The notes beneath the pieces were generated by a model. That model ran no database searches. It worked only from the letters and a program-made list of their open reading frames with translations, and was not told where the DNA came from. Below are positions 1 to 10,900 of a DNA stretch of 64,000 bases, piece after piece (positions within the stretch are counted from its first letter, which is position 1; each line of letters begins with the position of its first letter). The stretch spans positions 248,001 to 312,000 of the forward strand of contig JAVSML010024257.1 of the NCBI GenBank assembly GCA_038503035.1. The letters run 5' to 3'. Origin of the DNA: Crocodylus rhombifer (Eukaryota; Chordata; Crocodylia; Crocodylidae). The position numbers were made by a program, and so were the translations under genes.

Positions 1-966
1 ATATTGGCAGACCGAATATTTGGATGACTTTCCAGTTAACACTTAAGACTGACACCCTAAAGTTATACCTACAGCTAAAGATGGAACTATTTAAATCAAC
101 AGCCCCAAAATCTGTCATGATAATCTTTGAACTAGAAAATGTTGGTTTTTTTTTTTATCAGTACTTCTCTGCTCACAGGCTTCTTCCTGCATACATCAAC
201 CTCCAAAATAAAACTCTACAACAGTGTTAATATTTCAGATCCTTCACTTATCAACCCAACAGACAAGATACTCCTTTACTATGATCAAAGAGGTAGTTGC
301 AACACACTGCATGCTGAGGGCAGTGTATGGTTCTTCATCTTAGATGCTGCTGTTCTATTTCTATCGCTTTTGCAAGTAATTTAAAGAAACATAGGTCTAC
401 TACTTCTCCTTATCCACTATAAAAGAAGGTACATCATGAAACCAAATGTTACTTTGGAAGGAAAGAAGGAAAGATCAGTTCTTTCAATTTGACAGTCCTT
501 AGAAAAAAAGATTGTTGCACACTGGATATGTAATTATCCTTAGAAGACTACAAACGGTATAATTATGAGATTAAGAGATGAACTCTCTCATGCCACAGTT
601 TTCAAGAGGAACTGATTCACAGACTAACTTCAGTTAATCTCTACGTTTCATTAAGGTTTTTTTATACACTGAGATACGTTTGAACATTTTACTAGCCAGT
701 GTGAAGGATGCCTTCATACCCTTTCCCAAAATTCCTCCTAATTTAATTGCTGAATAACTATATATCAAATATTACTGTAAATTCTTACCCCATACACTTT
801 ACAAACACCATCTTTCCTAAGCTATAGCCACCCCAATTACCCCCAAAAGCATGCACACCCCTCCTTACGTTCACCAATGCTTGTGCACAAAAGCCTTGAA
901 ACATTAATTCTATTTCTCACAGCCAAATTACTGAAACCAAGAAAGAGGCCCAATGACCAACAGCAA
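1..966. other. AT-rich unique DNA, no gene seen
   Basis: I see no exon, RNA gene or recognisable repeat. Short open frames here lack codon structure or family resemblance. If the CpG island near 5.3 kb drives a minus-strand gene, this stretch would be intron or flank of that gene; this is inference. Confidence 0.5.
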
Positions 967-1489
967 TACAGGAAGTCCCTGACTTAAGAAGTTTCAAGTT
1001 ACAACTAACGGCACTTAGTTTATAAACTGACACCCTGTTTCGACTTTATGACGCTTCATCAGACATGACACCACGCGAGCTAACGAGTTCACTGTGGCAC
1101 CCACGTCCCAGGAGAACACCTGTTCAAACTTCCTTAGACACTTTCTTTAGGAAAGCGGACAAGACTCCAGAAAAACAGGCAGCCAAGCCTGCTGAGAAGA
1201 CTCCAGCCAAGAACCCTTCAAAAAGTCCAGCAAAGTCACCTCAAAGAAGTCCTTCCAAATCAATGTGATTATATTGTAAATAAATACATTAATGTAGCTA
1301 TATTACTCATATATAATTGAATGAGTACAAAATTCTGGGTTATTTTTGGTGAAAATAGGATATCGGGCCTATCAGGAACCAACTCCCTATTTATTGTTCC
1401 CATGAGAAAAATCGGTTCAATTACGACGCTTCGACTTAAGACGCGGTTTTCGGAAACCAATTATGTCGTAAGTCTGAAGACTGCTTGTA
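967..1489 (+). mobile_element. Internally deleted Tigger/pogo DNA transposon with TA target duplication
   Basis: The element runs from 969 to 1487 and is flanked by TA at 967-968 and 1488-1489, as expected for Tc1/mariner-pogo transposons. The left end reads CAGGAAGTCCCTGACTTA. The reverse complement of the right end reads CAAGCAGTCTTCAGACTTAC, so the termini are imperfect inverted repeats of the type seen in Tigger-like elements (CAGnnAGTC, then a GACTTA motif). At 519 bp it is far shorter than an autonomous copy, so most of the transposase is deleted. The right interior keeps subterminal GACGC and GACTTAAGACG motifs. Superfamily is well supported by ends plus TA duplication; the exact family is not identified. 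Confidence 0.75.
1065..1268 (+). pseudogene. C-terminal tail of a Tigger-like transposase
   Basis: This 67-codon open frame lies inside the Tigger remnant and ends at a natural stop. Near residues 20-30 it has a QTSLDTFF motif, like the short hydrophobic LDxFF segment near the C-terminus of Tigger/pogo transposases. A low-complexity tail follows (residues 35-66), rich in Pro, Lys and Ser with repeated KSPxKSP units. The CENP-B-like DNA-binding domain and the DDE catalytic core are missing, so it cannot be a working transposase. The apparent start Met is probably just the first ATG after the deletion. The assignment combines the LDTFF motif with the flanking inverted repeats; alone, the Lys-Pro tail would be uninformative. 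Confidence 0.6.
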
Positions 1490-2797
1490 TCCATTAGAGT
1501 GCAAGCCTCCCAGCTGCTCTAGGGGAGGTACTGTAATTCCTCCTAAACTTATCAACAGGCCTTACTTGGGAGTTCCATCCTCTTGAATTCCATCTTCTTA
1601 AGTCATGGGTTAACACGTACCTCCTGCCCCCTTAAAGAGTCCCTGTAGGTGCTGGAAAGGTGAAATAAGTATTGTCTCTTTCACCCTTCCAATTCTAGAA
1701 CCTGAAGGGTAATGGGTTTCTTCAGAAAACTTTAACTCCACATCCAATTTTGGGCCCTCCGGCTCGGCAAACATTTTCAGTTTCTACTGGGTAGAAACAA
1801 TGAAACTAGACTCCCCTTGTCAGTTTGGGTTACTACTGTCATGGTTTTCAGCACAAAGAGTAAAAACTGACAGGGCTCTGGGTCAATTTTCACTTTACTG
1901 ATGCTCAGATCACCAACGCAGTACCTGAACTAGAAGTACGAACAATTAAGAAGCCATAACTTTTCCATTTATACTCTTTCATATTTAGGTTCTCTCAGTC
2001 TTAAGCGCTAAAAACTTCTCTCTAAATAGAAGCTTAGATACTGCAGACAGAAGCTGTTATCTTTTTTGGTTGCATACTTTCTGTTTATCAAAGGCAATTC
2101 AAATTTTTCAAATCCTGCATTAAACATCACTTTAGGCATGAATTTGTGAAATTAAAATTAGTGATTTTTTTTCCTAAAGCTTAAAATCTGAAAAAATTTG
2201 CACCATAACTTCAGCCAGGAGACCAGTGAAGGACTGATTTTTAAGAATACTGATGACAAAATATTGAGTGAAAACAGTCAAGGTACTATTGAGTGTATAA
2301 GACTTGAAAATCTCTTGCAGTTGTTTGTCAATAAGCCTCATTTAAAATATAAAGACTTTTCTGTACATGCAGGTTGTTTCATTACCCTTTTAGTTTAGGA
2401 AGAAATCAAGCTAACATTAACTAGTGCCTTCTGTTTAGATTCCACCATGAATTAAAGACAGTATTATTTAAGCCTCTCCATCAACTTAAAAAAAAAAAAT
2501 GAAAGTCATTTTTCCAAAGTTCAAGGATTTGTTACCAACCCGTTAGAAAAACTACCTGAAATTGCAAAGATTAAACCACCATTTCCATTAATTTTTTTTA
2601 TGCATTTGGAAACTAACTATATGCAGTGTTCTATTACTTCCCCTCTATGGTCAAATTTTATGAGAATTCTTTCAGTAGGATTTTTTTAAAATAGCGTTCT
2701 TTTCCAGTTCTCCATGGGCACTTATAGGAAAGAACCAACAATTTATTTAGCAAAAATATCTATTTACTACTGCACCATAAGTTAAGGTTAAGGTTAA
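1490..2797. other. AT-rich unique DNA, no gene seen
   Basis: No coding frame, RNA gene or clear repeat was found. A short GGTTAAGGTTAAG stretch near 2,785 lies beside the CR1 tail and is not a telomeric array. Confidence 0.45.
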
Positions 2798-2890
2798 GTA
2801 CGACCAGTACTCTTTCCTGCCATGGCAGGGGGTCAGACTTGATGATCTGCTCAGGTCCCTTCCGTCCCTACCAACTATGAAACTATGAAT
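2798..2890 (+). mobile_element. CR1 LINE 3'-end fragment
   Basis: About 90 bp match the conserved CR1 3'UTR: a CATGGCAGGGGGTCAGACTT block, then GATGATCTGCTCAGGTCCCT, ending in an ACTATGAA-type short terminal repeat. The same block appears at the 3' ends of the longer CR1 copies in this window. It is severely 5'-truncated and noncoding. CR1 copies usually lack target-site duplications and none is seen. Confidence 0.85.
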
Positions 2891-2893
2891 TAT

Positions 2894-4264
2894 GTATGCT
2901 CCACTACTGCACTGAGTATTTAATGCAGTTGAGGATCTATCATTTCTTAATATTTGCTCAGCTCTATATTAGGTTAAGTAGGAAACAGGTTAAATATTTT
3001 AGCATAAAACTGTTGCAAAGACATGCAAGCATCCCTCTCCCCCCTCATTTAATCTTTTGCTCTACTACAATTGGTACTTAATTCTGAGCACCAGTTAGCT
3101 TTATGGACCAAACATCGGAAGAGTTCCAATTTTACGTACAGCTAAACTACTTTAAAAGTAACACAGTGCTACTAAAATATTTAAACATGTGATCAGCACA
3201 TGTTAAAAAAAAAACAAAAAAAACAAAACAGACTTGCCTGATGTCTGCAGGACCAGGTTTGTACCCCAACCTCCCAATGCATGAAAAGAGAGCCCAGATA
3301 CATCAACATCTTTACAGTCTTCATTATACATACCTAAGTGGTGCTCTGCTAAAGCTGCTTCCCCACCCCCCAGTTTATTATTTCTTTATTCTTCCCAAGT
3401 AAATGACAATTCAATGACATACAAACTGATGTAGGTTAAAACGTACTTCAATTGATCCACATTAGTTAAAACAGGTACAACTTCCTCCCTTCTCTCAACA
3501 CAGGTTCTCCACTGCATCAGAGTCAGAAGAGAATTTGTTATTCCTTCCAACCATAGATGTAATCAAAAGAAACCACAACATCACAACAAATTATGGAGCA
3601 AGTTGCTGCAAAAAAGTTCAACGTTGAAAGTAGGATTTAATCATTTGGGCCAAATCAAGATTCAGATTTTACTGTGTACATAATACCACGGCATTGCCTT
3701 AATTCAGACAACACAGCTGTACGTTTGGTTGCTGCTTCTTTTCTCAAAGTCATACAGCATCTCCTTTAACCTCACAAGCACGTAAAAGTTTTCATCCCTA
3801 TTCTTCCTACTCATTATTCAACATTTGCTTCACTCCACAAGCACAGTTAAGCCAGCTACAACATGCATTGCCTACAGAACAGATAGATTATCCGGAGATT
3901 CAGTTAGCACAAACCTATTTTCTGTATTACATGAAATTCCAACCTGTGCATACAATGACCTAGATTATTGCACTCTAGGAAAATTTCCATTTAACACTTA
4001 TTCGGGACCAGCTTGCAACACCGACAAAACAGCAATACATCTTCTGCTTGTTGCATCAAAAGAAGGAAACCAGAGACTATACCACCTTATCTAAATGTGC
4101 AAGTGATGTAAAGGAAGTCCCAGAGACCAAGTTATCAGTCGCAATGACAACAAAAGCTGAGTGAAATGCCCCATAAACTGTACCCCTTAAAAAAGGAGTT
4201 GCAAGGGTTAAATGATGCCAGTCCTATGCCTCCTGTTATTCATAAAGTCTCTGCTCCTACTGAC
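2894..4264. other. Unique DNA, no gene seen
   Basis: No feature beyond a short A-rich stretch near 3,205-3,228. The open frame at 3,825-4,094 has no recognisable domain and I do not call it. Confidence 0.45.
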
Positions 4265-4288
4265 GGGGGGGGGGGGGGGGGGGGGGGG
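4265..4288 (+). repeat. Poly-G tract (24 G)
   Basis: An uninterrupted run of 24 G. It can form G-quadruplexes on the plus strand and is prone to slippage and assembly error. It creates spurious Gly-rich open frames. It lies about 0.7 kb from the CpG island. Confidence 0.95.
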
Positions 4289-4959
4289 AGAACTGCACGT
4301 ACTGACCACACAGATCATTCAGTCCTTATCTGGACAGGAGGCGATTGTCATCACTCAAAATTTGGGACCTGTAAACAGGGAGCCATCTATGGGAGTGGTT
4401 ATATTCCTTAAATCCAAAACTGCAGTTGGTCATATTGCAGGAGCAGGGGGATGCACATGCCTGCTTTTACAGGCTTCCTGCAGTACCATGAAGAACAACG
4501 CTCTTCTGGGGCACGTTTCGGGCCAGCGTCTCCTCACAACGCTCAGAGCTCTGGCGCAGCATTTGGCACCCAGCACGTGCCAGGCCCCATGCCATGCGAT
4601 CTAAAATAGAAAAGATACTGCAGATCCTCCAGCCTGCACGTTTAGCAAGAGAACCTCCCAGCACTCCCACTCAGGGACAGGGCCACCCCTCCACCCCTGC
4701 CCCATGTCGAGAACCGGGCATTTGAGCATCTTGCACACGTCGGTGCTACTCAGCTTGCGTGCACACACACACTCGAAGCCCCTGGTGCAGCAAAGGGGCT
4801 GACACCTGAAAAGGAGGCTGGGACTTGGCAAGAAAGGAAACAGCCTTATCTTCAGCTTTCCGAGTGGTGGGGCAACCCATAAAAGTCACCCTTGCACCTG
4901 GGTGGTGCAGGGTGGGGAGGTGCCCCTTATAGACTACATCAGACCCTCCGGCCTGCAAG
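4289..4959. other. GC-rising flank of the CpG island, no gene seen
   Basis: Base composition rises toward the island. Several overlapping open frames occur on both strands, but none resembles a protein family. Confidence 0.4.
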
Positions 4960-5287
4960 CCCCACCCGCGGACGGGGAGGGATGAGACCCTACCGCAGCA
5001 GGGGCAAGCGCCCGTCACATGACCAGGGGGAACATCCACCCCTACGTCATCCCCGCGCGGGGCGAGGGGGGGCTGCTTCTCCCTCACTCCCGGTAAGGGG
5101 CGGGGCCACTCCCGGGGGAGCAAGCAGTGGCGGCCGCCTCCCCCGATACTTCGCCTCCTCAGGGCCCTTTGTTGGCGGGGGGGCCGACGCGGAGGCCGCA
5201 GCGCCCGTGCCAGGGCCAAACGGGCCCAGCCGTTGACGAGAGACGAGGCGCTAACAGGAGCAACCGCCCCCCGGGATTAGAAGGCCG

Positions 5288-5295
5288 TGACGTCA
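5288..5295. promoter_or_regulatory. CRE palindrome TGACGTCA
   Basis: A perfect 8-bp CREB/ATF site within the CpG island. A half-site (CGTCA) lies at about 5452-5456. The palindrome is about 15 bp downstream of the candidate minus-strand splice donor, so it would be in intron 1 of that transcript. Confidence 0.7.
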
Positions 5296-5308
5296 TGAAC
5301 TCACTCAC

Positions 5309-5460
5309 CCGCCAGCCCAGCCTAGCCCAGCCCAGCCCGGCCCGGCCCGCGCCGCGCCGACCCGGCCCGACCCCGCTCCGCGCCCGTCCGAGCCGCCGCC
5401 GCCGTCACCCACTGCCGCTACCGCTGCCGCCGGCAGAGCGAGACGTGCCGACGTCACACG
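5309..5460 (-). other. Candidate 5' noncoding exon with splice donor (minus strand)
   Basis: On the minus strand the sequence GGCGG|GTGAGTGAG places a near-consensus donor with GT at 5308-5307. The upstream exon would be extremely GC-rich (repeated CGGCGG and GGGCT units) with no convincing start codon, so it would be 5'UTR. The 5' limit of about 5460 is arbitrary. No acceptor or second exon is recognised in 1-5,300, so the partner exon would lie outside the window. The call rests on the donor plus the CpG-island context only. Confidence 0.35.
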
Positions 5461-5481
5461 CCGAAGGGAGGGGAAGGAGAA

Positions 5482-5617
5482 GGGGGCGGGGCGCGGAACG
5501 AGCCGTGGTGACGCGAGGGCGGCGATTACTCAGAAGCCCCATGCGCTCGCGCAGCGGCCCAAGCCATAGAGAGGCTTCGCGACTGCGTCACCAGGGGCGG
5601 GGCGGGGCGGGGCCAAT
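5482..5617. promoter_or_regulatory. GC boxes, NRF1-like site and CCAAT box
   Basis: GGGGGCGGGGC occurs at 5482-5492. TGCGCTCGCGCA at 5542-5553 differs by one base from an NRF1 palindrome. Overlapping GGGGCGG boxes run from 5594 to 5612 and abut CCAAT at 5613-5617. The tight CCAAT/Sp1/NRF1 grouping suggests a housekeeping core promoter. Direction is not fixed by these sites. Confidence 0.55.
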
Positions 5618-5806
5618 CGACCATCAGCCCCGAGCTATCATGAGGCTTGTGTCCGGGCCCAGGCCTGGGAGCCGGACGGACGGGCGAGCCGTTGGGGCGG
5701 GGCAGTGGCTCTACCCCGTGAGGCGGCTCGCAGTTAGAGCGCGTTACCCGGCGCCATAAGTGTAACGTGTGACTGGCGCGGGCCATGATAGGTGCGGCTA
5801 GACGCG

Positions 5807-6427
5807 CAGTGTTGCCAACTGCCTTGATTTTTGTCCTTGTGCTTAAAGTCTGTGCTTCGGGAATGTGAAAAACTTAGCACTTTCATACATACACCCATAC
5901 ATATACACACATCCTCACGCATACACATACATATACACACACCCCTGAAGTACCCATTTTTCGCCTGGGGCATTATTTTTGTAATTGCAGTGTTTGCTTA
6001 TTTTTAAACAACTTAGCACAATGTATTTCGGTCAAAAATATTGTTTATTTTTTAAGGAACATACTACAACATACTGAATATTTAATGTGAAGCCAAAAAA
6101 AAAGGCAAGCATCAATATAATGACAATTGAACTGAATTCACTGGAGTGGTACCAGTTTATGATCTGAGAAGCGAAGTAATCCCAGTCAATGGAAACCCCA
6201 AAAAGGGTCAAGTGAAAAATAACCCTCCTGTAATTTTCCTCAGGTGGTATTGAGTGATTTTGAAAGGTTTGGCCTGGATAGGTATAGCCACTCTTGAGTT
6301 ATAAGCAAATGTAGGTAGGGATGCACACTTCATTATAGATCGATAGATTTAAGAGCTAAGTTTTTCACATTCCCAAAGCATAGACTTTGAGAACAACACT
6401 AAAAAGTCATGACAGTTGGCGACACTG
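5807..6427. mobile_element. 621-bp inverted-repeat DNA element (MITE) beside the CpG island
   Basis: The first about 75 bp (5807-5880) and last about 75 bp (6353-6427) are inverted copies. Both start CAGTGT(T/C)GCCAACTG when read inward, and both contain AAAGTCT and GGGAATGTGAAAAACTTAGC. The interior holds an ACATAC microsatellite and AT-rich DNA and no transposase, so it is nonautonomous. An exact target duplication is not clear: flanks TAGACGCG and GAGACAGG share five of eight bases, which is suggestive of hAT but weak. It inserted directly at the right edge of the CpG island. Confidence 0.75.
5884..5943 (+). repeat. (ACATAC)n-type microsatellite
   Basis: Imperfect ACATAC/ACACAC units over about 60 bp inside the inverted-repeat element. 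Confidence 0.85.
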
Positions 6428-7504
6428 GAGACAGGTGGTGCCACAAAAGAGCTCTGCCCAGGAAATCCTTGCCCCTTGCATTGTTTTGCCACCCTGCTGG
6501 CTACTGCCTCTCTCTCATGCTCCCATTGCAAGCAGGAGGGCTCTCTGGGTGGCCTTCCCTTAGGCCCAGGCACTGACCTCCCACCATGGCACGTGCCCAG
6601 GACTGGCTGGCAAGGCCAGAAGCCCAGGGTGGGCTGCTTCCAGGAGTAAGAGGGAAAGAACAGCTGTTCCATGGGTCATGCTGAATATCCAGCGTGGTCC
6701 CAAATTGGCCTGCAACTGGCTCGCAAACACTGGTCCCTGTGTCAGCCGTCCCTCGATTCCAAGATGGGCTCTACCATGGCTCATTCATGAGTCTTGAGGG
6801 GGCATAAAAGTGCAGTCCTTGGGCCACAGATCTATCCGCAAAAGGTGCAGGTCTTTCCGCAGGGGGGAGTAGGCTACAGGCTGGGATTCCTTTCCTTTCT
6901 ATACCTGAAACATCTTCATCTCGTGCCAGCGTTTATCCATTTCCAATGGGGATGTCCATGTCTATGCTTCTCTTTTGCTAAATTCACACCCTTGCAGCTT
7001 TAGCTTTAACATGGGCAGGCCTCCCATTTTCTTAGGGCATTGTGATGGGCAGCTCAATTATTTTTGTAGACCCCCCACAAGAATCAAAGTGTAATTCGAA
7101 TCCCGAAAATAGGGTTCTGTGCATGCACGTGCATATGTAGACGCACCCTGTAATGCCTTCTTTTCCTGAGCTCGTTTCCTTTAGTTTCACTAGTGTTTAG
7201 TCTAACCGAAGTCCCACACAGTGATTCTCAAATCAAGTGCCACAAGATCCTTTAAAGGGTGCCAAGAGGTATGAGGAGATAAGCAGGCAGACACTCAGGC
7301 TTGCCCCTGCCTGGCCAATCCCTTCCTCCCTCACCATTTCCTGGCCTCTCTGCAAGGAGGTAAACATTGTAGCATATATTAGGTTTTGAAACTAGGTGCC
7401 ACTCAATTCACAAAAGTTCTGGAGGAGTGCCTTGAGTTCAAACAGGTTGAGATCCACTGCTGTACTCTACTGCATTTCATTCAGTTGAGTATGGTGCTAT
7501 TTAT
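6428..7504. other. Unique DNA; isolated MITE end near 7,118-7,146
   Basis: No gene seen. At about 7,130-7,143 the sequence GTAGACGCACCC resembles the right terminus of the GGGTGCATCTACAC foldback family annotated elsewhere here, but no left partner is obvious. A GC-rich patch at 6,420-6,780 has open frames without family resemblance. Confidence 0.4.
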
Positions 7505-7575
7505 GAGCAGAGAGATTGGAAGCCATGTTAGTCTGCAGTCAGGCAGAAGGCAGGGGAAAGGTGAACCTTTTAGAC

Positions 7576-7774
7576 CCGGGTGGCCAACCTGTGGCACACC
7601 TGCCACTTGTGGCACATGGCAGATTGGGGAGGGGATAGGCAGCACAGTGACACATAGAGCAGAAAGCTAAGCAGCAAAATAGGGCTGGGGAAAGATACCA
7701 GAGTGGCTATGTGGGAAGGTTCAGGGCTGATTTGTGGCATGCCTGCCAAAAAGGTTGACCCCCTCCCGCCACTA
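7576..7774. mobile_element. hAT-type MITE inserted in the PLE copy
   Basis: Terminal sequence CCGGGTGGCCAACCTGTGGC on the left and an inverted GGTCAACCTTTTTGGCA on the right are typical of hAT (CAGGGGTnnGCAACC) ends. The flanks TTTTAGAC (7568-7575) and TTATAGAC (7775-7782) are an 8-bp target duplication with one mismatch. The 199-bp body has no transposase. Confidence 0.75.
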
Positions 7775-7799
7775 TTATAGACTAATTGAACTACTGAAA

Positions 7800-7836
7800 A
7801 ATAAGCCTTCGTGAGCTGCAGCTCACTTCATCAGGT
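7800..7836 (-). ncRNA. Hammerhead-ribozyme-like motif of a PLE pLTR
   Basis: On the minus strand: CTGATGA (7834-7828), a perfect 6-bp stem with a 4-base loop (GTGAGC TGCA GCTCAC, 7826-7811), then GAAG (7810-7807) where active hammerheads have GAAA, followed by GC. The conserved boxes and spacing match the hammerhead core, with one core change (A to G) likely to abolish cleavage. Stems I and III were not resolved by eye. Confidence 0.6.
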
Positions 7837-7978
7837 GGAGTGTGATGAACCAAGATACTATCTGATAAAAACAATCTCATAAAAGCCCATGCATCTCTGA
7901 TTCATTTAGTCTGTAAAGTCTGCAAAGTGCCTTCTTCTCGACTTCATACTGACTCGGCTAACGACCTTGACTTTAATT

Positions 7979-10900
7979 AAAGTCACTTCTCAATTTTCTT
8001 TTAGAGGAACAGCAGGTTGGATTTTCTGTGTCTCCTATTTGTGGGCTTTTTCTCCAGACCTTGAGTCATTTTTGTGATTCTTTCCGTAACCTCTCAATTT
8101 TTCAAAATATTTTAATGCATGGGCACTAGCTTTTCATGCAACATTCCAGTATCAGCCTCATGAGCCCTTGACATAGAATTAAATCACCTCTCTGCCCCTA
8201 CTCCCTCTATGGTCATCCTGTTTTTTGTTAATAAGTATACTGAGGAACCCAAATGTTACAACAGTATACTTTTATGTAACAATAATTATCAACAATACAG
8301 CTGCAGAATGAAAATTAGAAGTATTATAAATTGTGCAGACTGAGTCCCTCTGTCCATCAAGTCCTCCCTTTTAGTATCAGCAGTGCTGTCAACATTCACA
8401 TTTTTACTGTGGTTTCACAATATCTGGTGATTTTCCTGAGGCCCCAGATTCTGGAGTCAAGAGATGAGGTAACAACTCATCTTTCATTGTACTAAAATAG
8501 GTACACTTCTAGCTGTCATGTTTTCAGGGAAAAAAAGTGCTGGAAAAAATAACCTGAATGCCTGTTAAAGACCCAGAAAAAAAATCTAAAGATATCAAAT
8601 AGGCTGTGTATGTGTGTGCATGATAATTTGGTGGGGGGGAGGCAAGGGTGGAGTTAAATCAACCTAAAGATAATTGGAAAACTGACTCATGATTTTTTAA
8701 TGCTTGGGGTTAACAGCATCCTAGCAATCACAATACTGTGTTGACCTAGTGAGCATGTGTGTGTATTTGTTTCATCTCTGCTGGATGAGACAGTGAGCAC
8801 TCAGCCATGTGTCATTCCCCTCCCCCCTTCTTGCACTGCTGACGGTAAAAGGAGATTTGCTTTTTGCTCATACTGTTTTTGCAGCTGACTAAAACAAGTC
8901 CTGCCACTATTGTTCTGGGTAGCCTCTCTGTCCAGGATACTAGTACAGTGACAAACAAGGAGATCTTAGTTGGCCACTGTTTAGCTATATAATTTCATGT
9001 AGAAGATTAAGTGCAAAGCTGAATTTAAGGACCTTTAAGATGTCAAGGAATTCTGTACTAAATCTGAACATTTCAGTCTCCATACTTAGTTCAAGGAACC
9101 CTGCACTTTGGAAATGTTCTGATCCAAACACTGTCTTTTCAGGTCATTTCTGTGTATATATCTAAAGCTTCCCCTATGCTAGAGAAATAGTTCCCACTAT
9201 GTCCAATGCTAATTCATCTGAACTGGTGACTAAGGGAAGCCCCAGCCACTTTTTACCAGTTAGACTATAAGTTTCAGCATATTTAACACTTATCAGTTCA
9301 TCTGAACAAATTTCTCTCAAAATTTTTTGTCCGAAGGTACCCAAAAGCACTTTACCAACTGTTTGTGTACAGTAGCATTCACTTACTGCCATATCTGTAG
9401 TGGAGGTTGGTAGCCACACAATAAAAATTTCAGCAAAAGTCAACCAGACTTCATTAGAATGGGTGTAGAATGCAGATGATCTTCTTCATATTAATGAGAC
9501 AATGAAAATGTAGGGAACTGTGTTTTGTCCTATTTTGTCGTGTAGGACTAGGAAATCTGTTGTACAAGCATCTTCTTTGCAACCAGTATAAAGAAATACT
9601 AATTTGGACAGCAAATAGCCTGCTGTAATACTGACTATGACAGGAGGGAAGTTATGAATTCATATGCCCCTCACTTAGCAAATCTTGGCAAAACTGACCA
9701 TTAACAAAGAAGATTACAAATATTTCTGATATAGCTGGAGCTTGAGAGGTCCAAATATCTTACTTGTGAAAACAATTTGTAGTGAAGAAAATTCGTACTT
9801 TGCACCAGAAAAGAGAGGCACTAGAGAACGTCAATAAGAATGATAACTTAAGAATAGTAAGTTAAAAAGTATAAAATAAAAATTCAAGATTTTTTAATCA
9901 CCAAACTCTTAAAACATTCTGAAAAGATCTGCATGTAATTAGTACTACATTTAACAAAATTTGACATAATTACATCCAAGGACACTAATATGGCAGCCTG
10001 TATTGCTATTTAAAGAGCTGACTGTGAGAAGGAGCCAAATAGTAGTCAGAGATTAAACAAAAGAAAGTACTTTACTGGTAATTGGTTTGTTCAGCAAGAA
10101 CAGACATAATCCTTTGCTCAGCCAGATCTGGATCCTGCAGTTGCTACTGAGACCAAATTCCCATTGGTCTCATTGGGAGTTTGACCTGAAAAAGGATACC
10201 AGGATTGGGCTCTTAAAGGGCCAGAGTATGGCTGGTCTAAAACGATTATCAATACACAGAGCTTCACAGGAAAAAAGGATAGGAATCTATAATTGAAAAT
10301 TAAAGGGAAGATTCTCTGATGATGTAAATCATCAGAACTTCATTGGTTTCAGGGGAGCTATTACATTTTACTTGAATGGAGGATCTATACACAAGTCTCA
10401 ATACCAAATGCAAAATGCATTTCTACCATCCATCCTGCTATAAAAAAAAATCATTATGATGATCACAGGTGATGTATCAGAGTACACTAGGTACTCCCCC
10501 GCCCCAAATAAAGTAATTAAACTACCTGAAATCATTGTCTTAAGGAGATACAAGCCATACAGGGCTGGAGTGTTGTAGTTGTGATGGTCTATGAAATGTC
10601 CAAGGCAAGGCTTTTTTCTGATATGTACAGTTGGGAGAGTTTTTGGATAAGCCTTCAAGCTCCAGTTGCCTTTCCTCAGGTCTCAGTGAGGTGCTTCAGG
10701 CTGTTTGCACTTCCATGGAGTCTTTTTTTTTTCCTCTGTGTGTGTGTGTAAAACTATATATATGGTTTTTACACACATATAGTTTTGCACATGCAGGACT
10801 GTGTTAAAAATCCATGTTTCCTCTCAGCTTGGAAATGGCTGAAAATGACAATCCTTTCATGAGTTTGGCATCTACTCTTCTATCAATAAGCTTATATTCA

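Larger units (their letters stand above)
4960..5800. promoter_or_regulatory. CpG-island promoter, possibly bidirectional
   Basis: This is the only stretch in the window with dense CpG and very high GC over about 800 bp; the surroundings are AT-rich and CpG-poor. It contains a full CRE palindrome, several Sp1-type GC boxes, a CCAAT box and an NRF1-like site, and no TATA box in a convincing position. This is the layout of a constitutive vertebrate promoter. A consensus splice donor on the minus strand at 5308-5303 favours a minus-strand transcript starting at about 5,400-5,500. The cluster at 5,482-5,700 could also fire to the right. The gene itself cannot be named, because no coding exon is visible in the window. 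Confidence 0.7.
7505..7978. mobile_element. Penelope-like element termini (inverted pLTR pair), split by a hAT MITE
   Basis: The left part (about 7505-7575) reads GCCATGTTAGTCTGCAGTCA, then GGCAGAAGGCAGG. The right part (about 7890-7975) carries the inverted counterpart: GTGCCTTCTTC, then GACTTCATACTGACTCGGC. A hammerhead-like motif on the minus strand sits at 7800-7836. Related inverted arrangements occur at 36.4, 37.8 and 56.6 kb. Penelope-like retroelements are known to carry pLTRs, sometimes inverted, with hammerhead ribozymes, which fits this layout. No coding sequence remains. A 199-bp hAT MITE at 7576-7774 interrupts the left arm. Confidence 0.65.

Noticed and set aside
2776..2797. GGTTAAGGTTAAG, telomere-like
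   Set aside because: Only two to three imperfect units and the wrong hexamer (TTAAGG, not TTAGGG).
4212..4604. 130-codon open frame with a Gly run
   Set aside because: It is created by the poly-G tract; codons on either side show no domain or conserved pattern.
4746..5759. Long open frames on both strands in the CpG island
   Set aside because: High GC removes stop codons by chance. The translations are Arg/Pro/Gly-rich without domains.
5127..5759. 210-codon plus-strand frame as the first exon of a gene
   Set aside because: Pro/Arg-rich translation, no Kozak or domain support, and it runs through the promoter elements.
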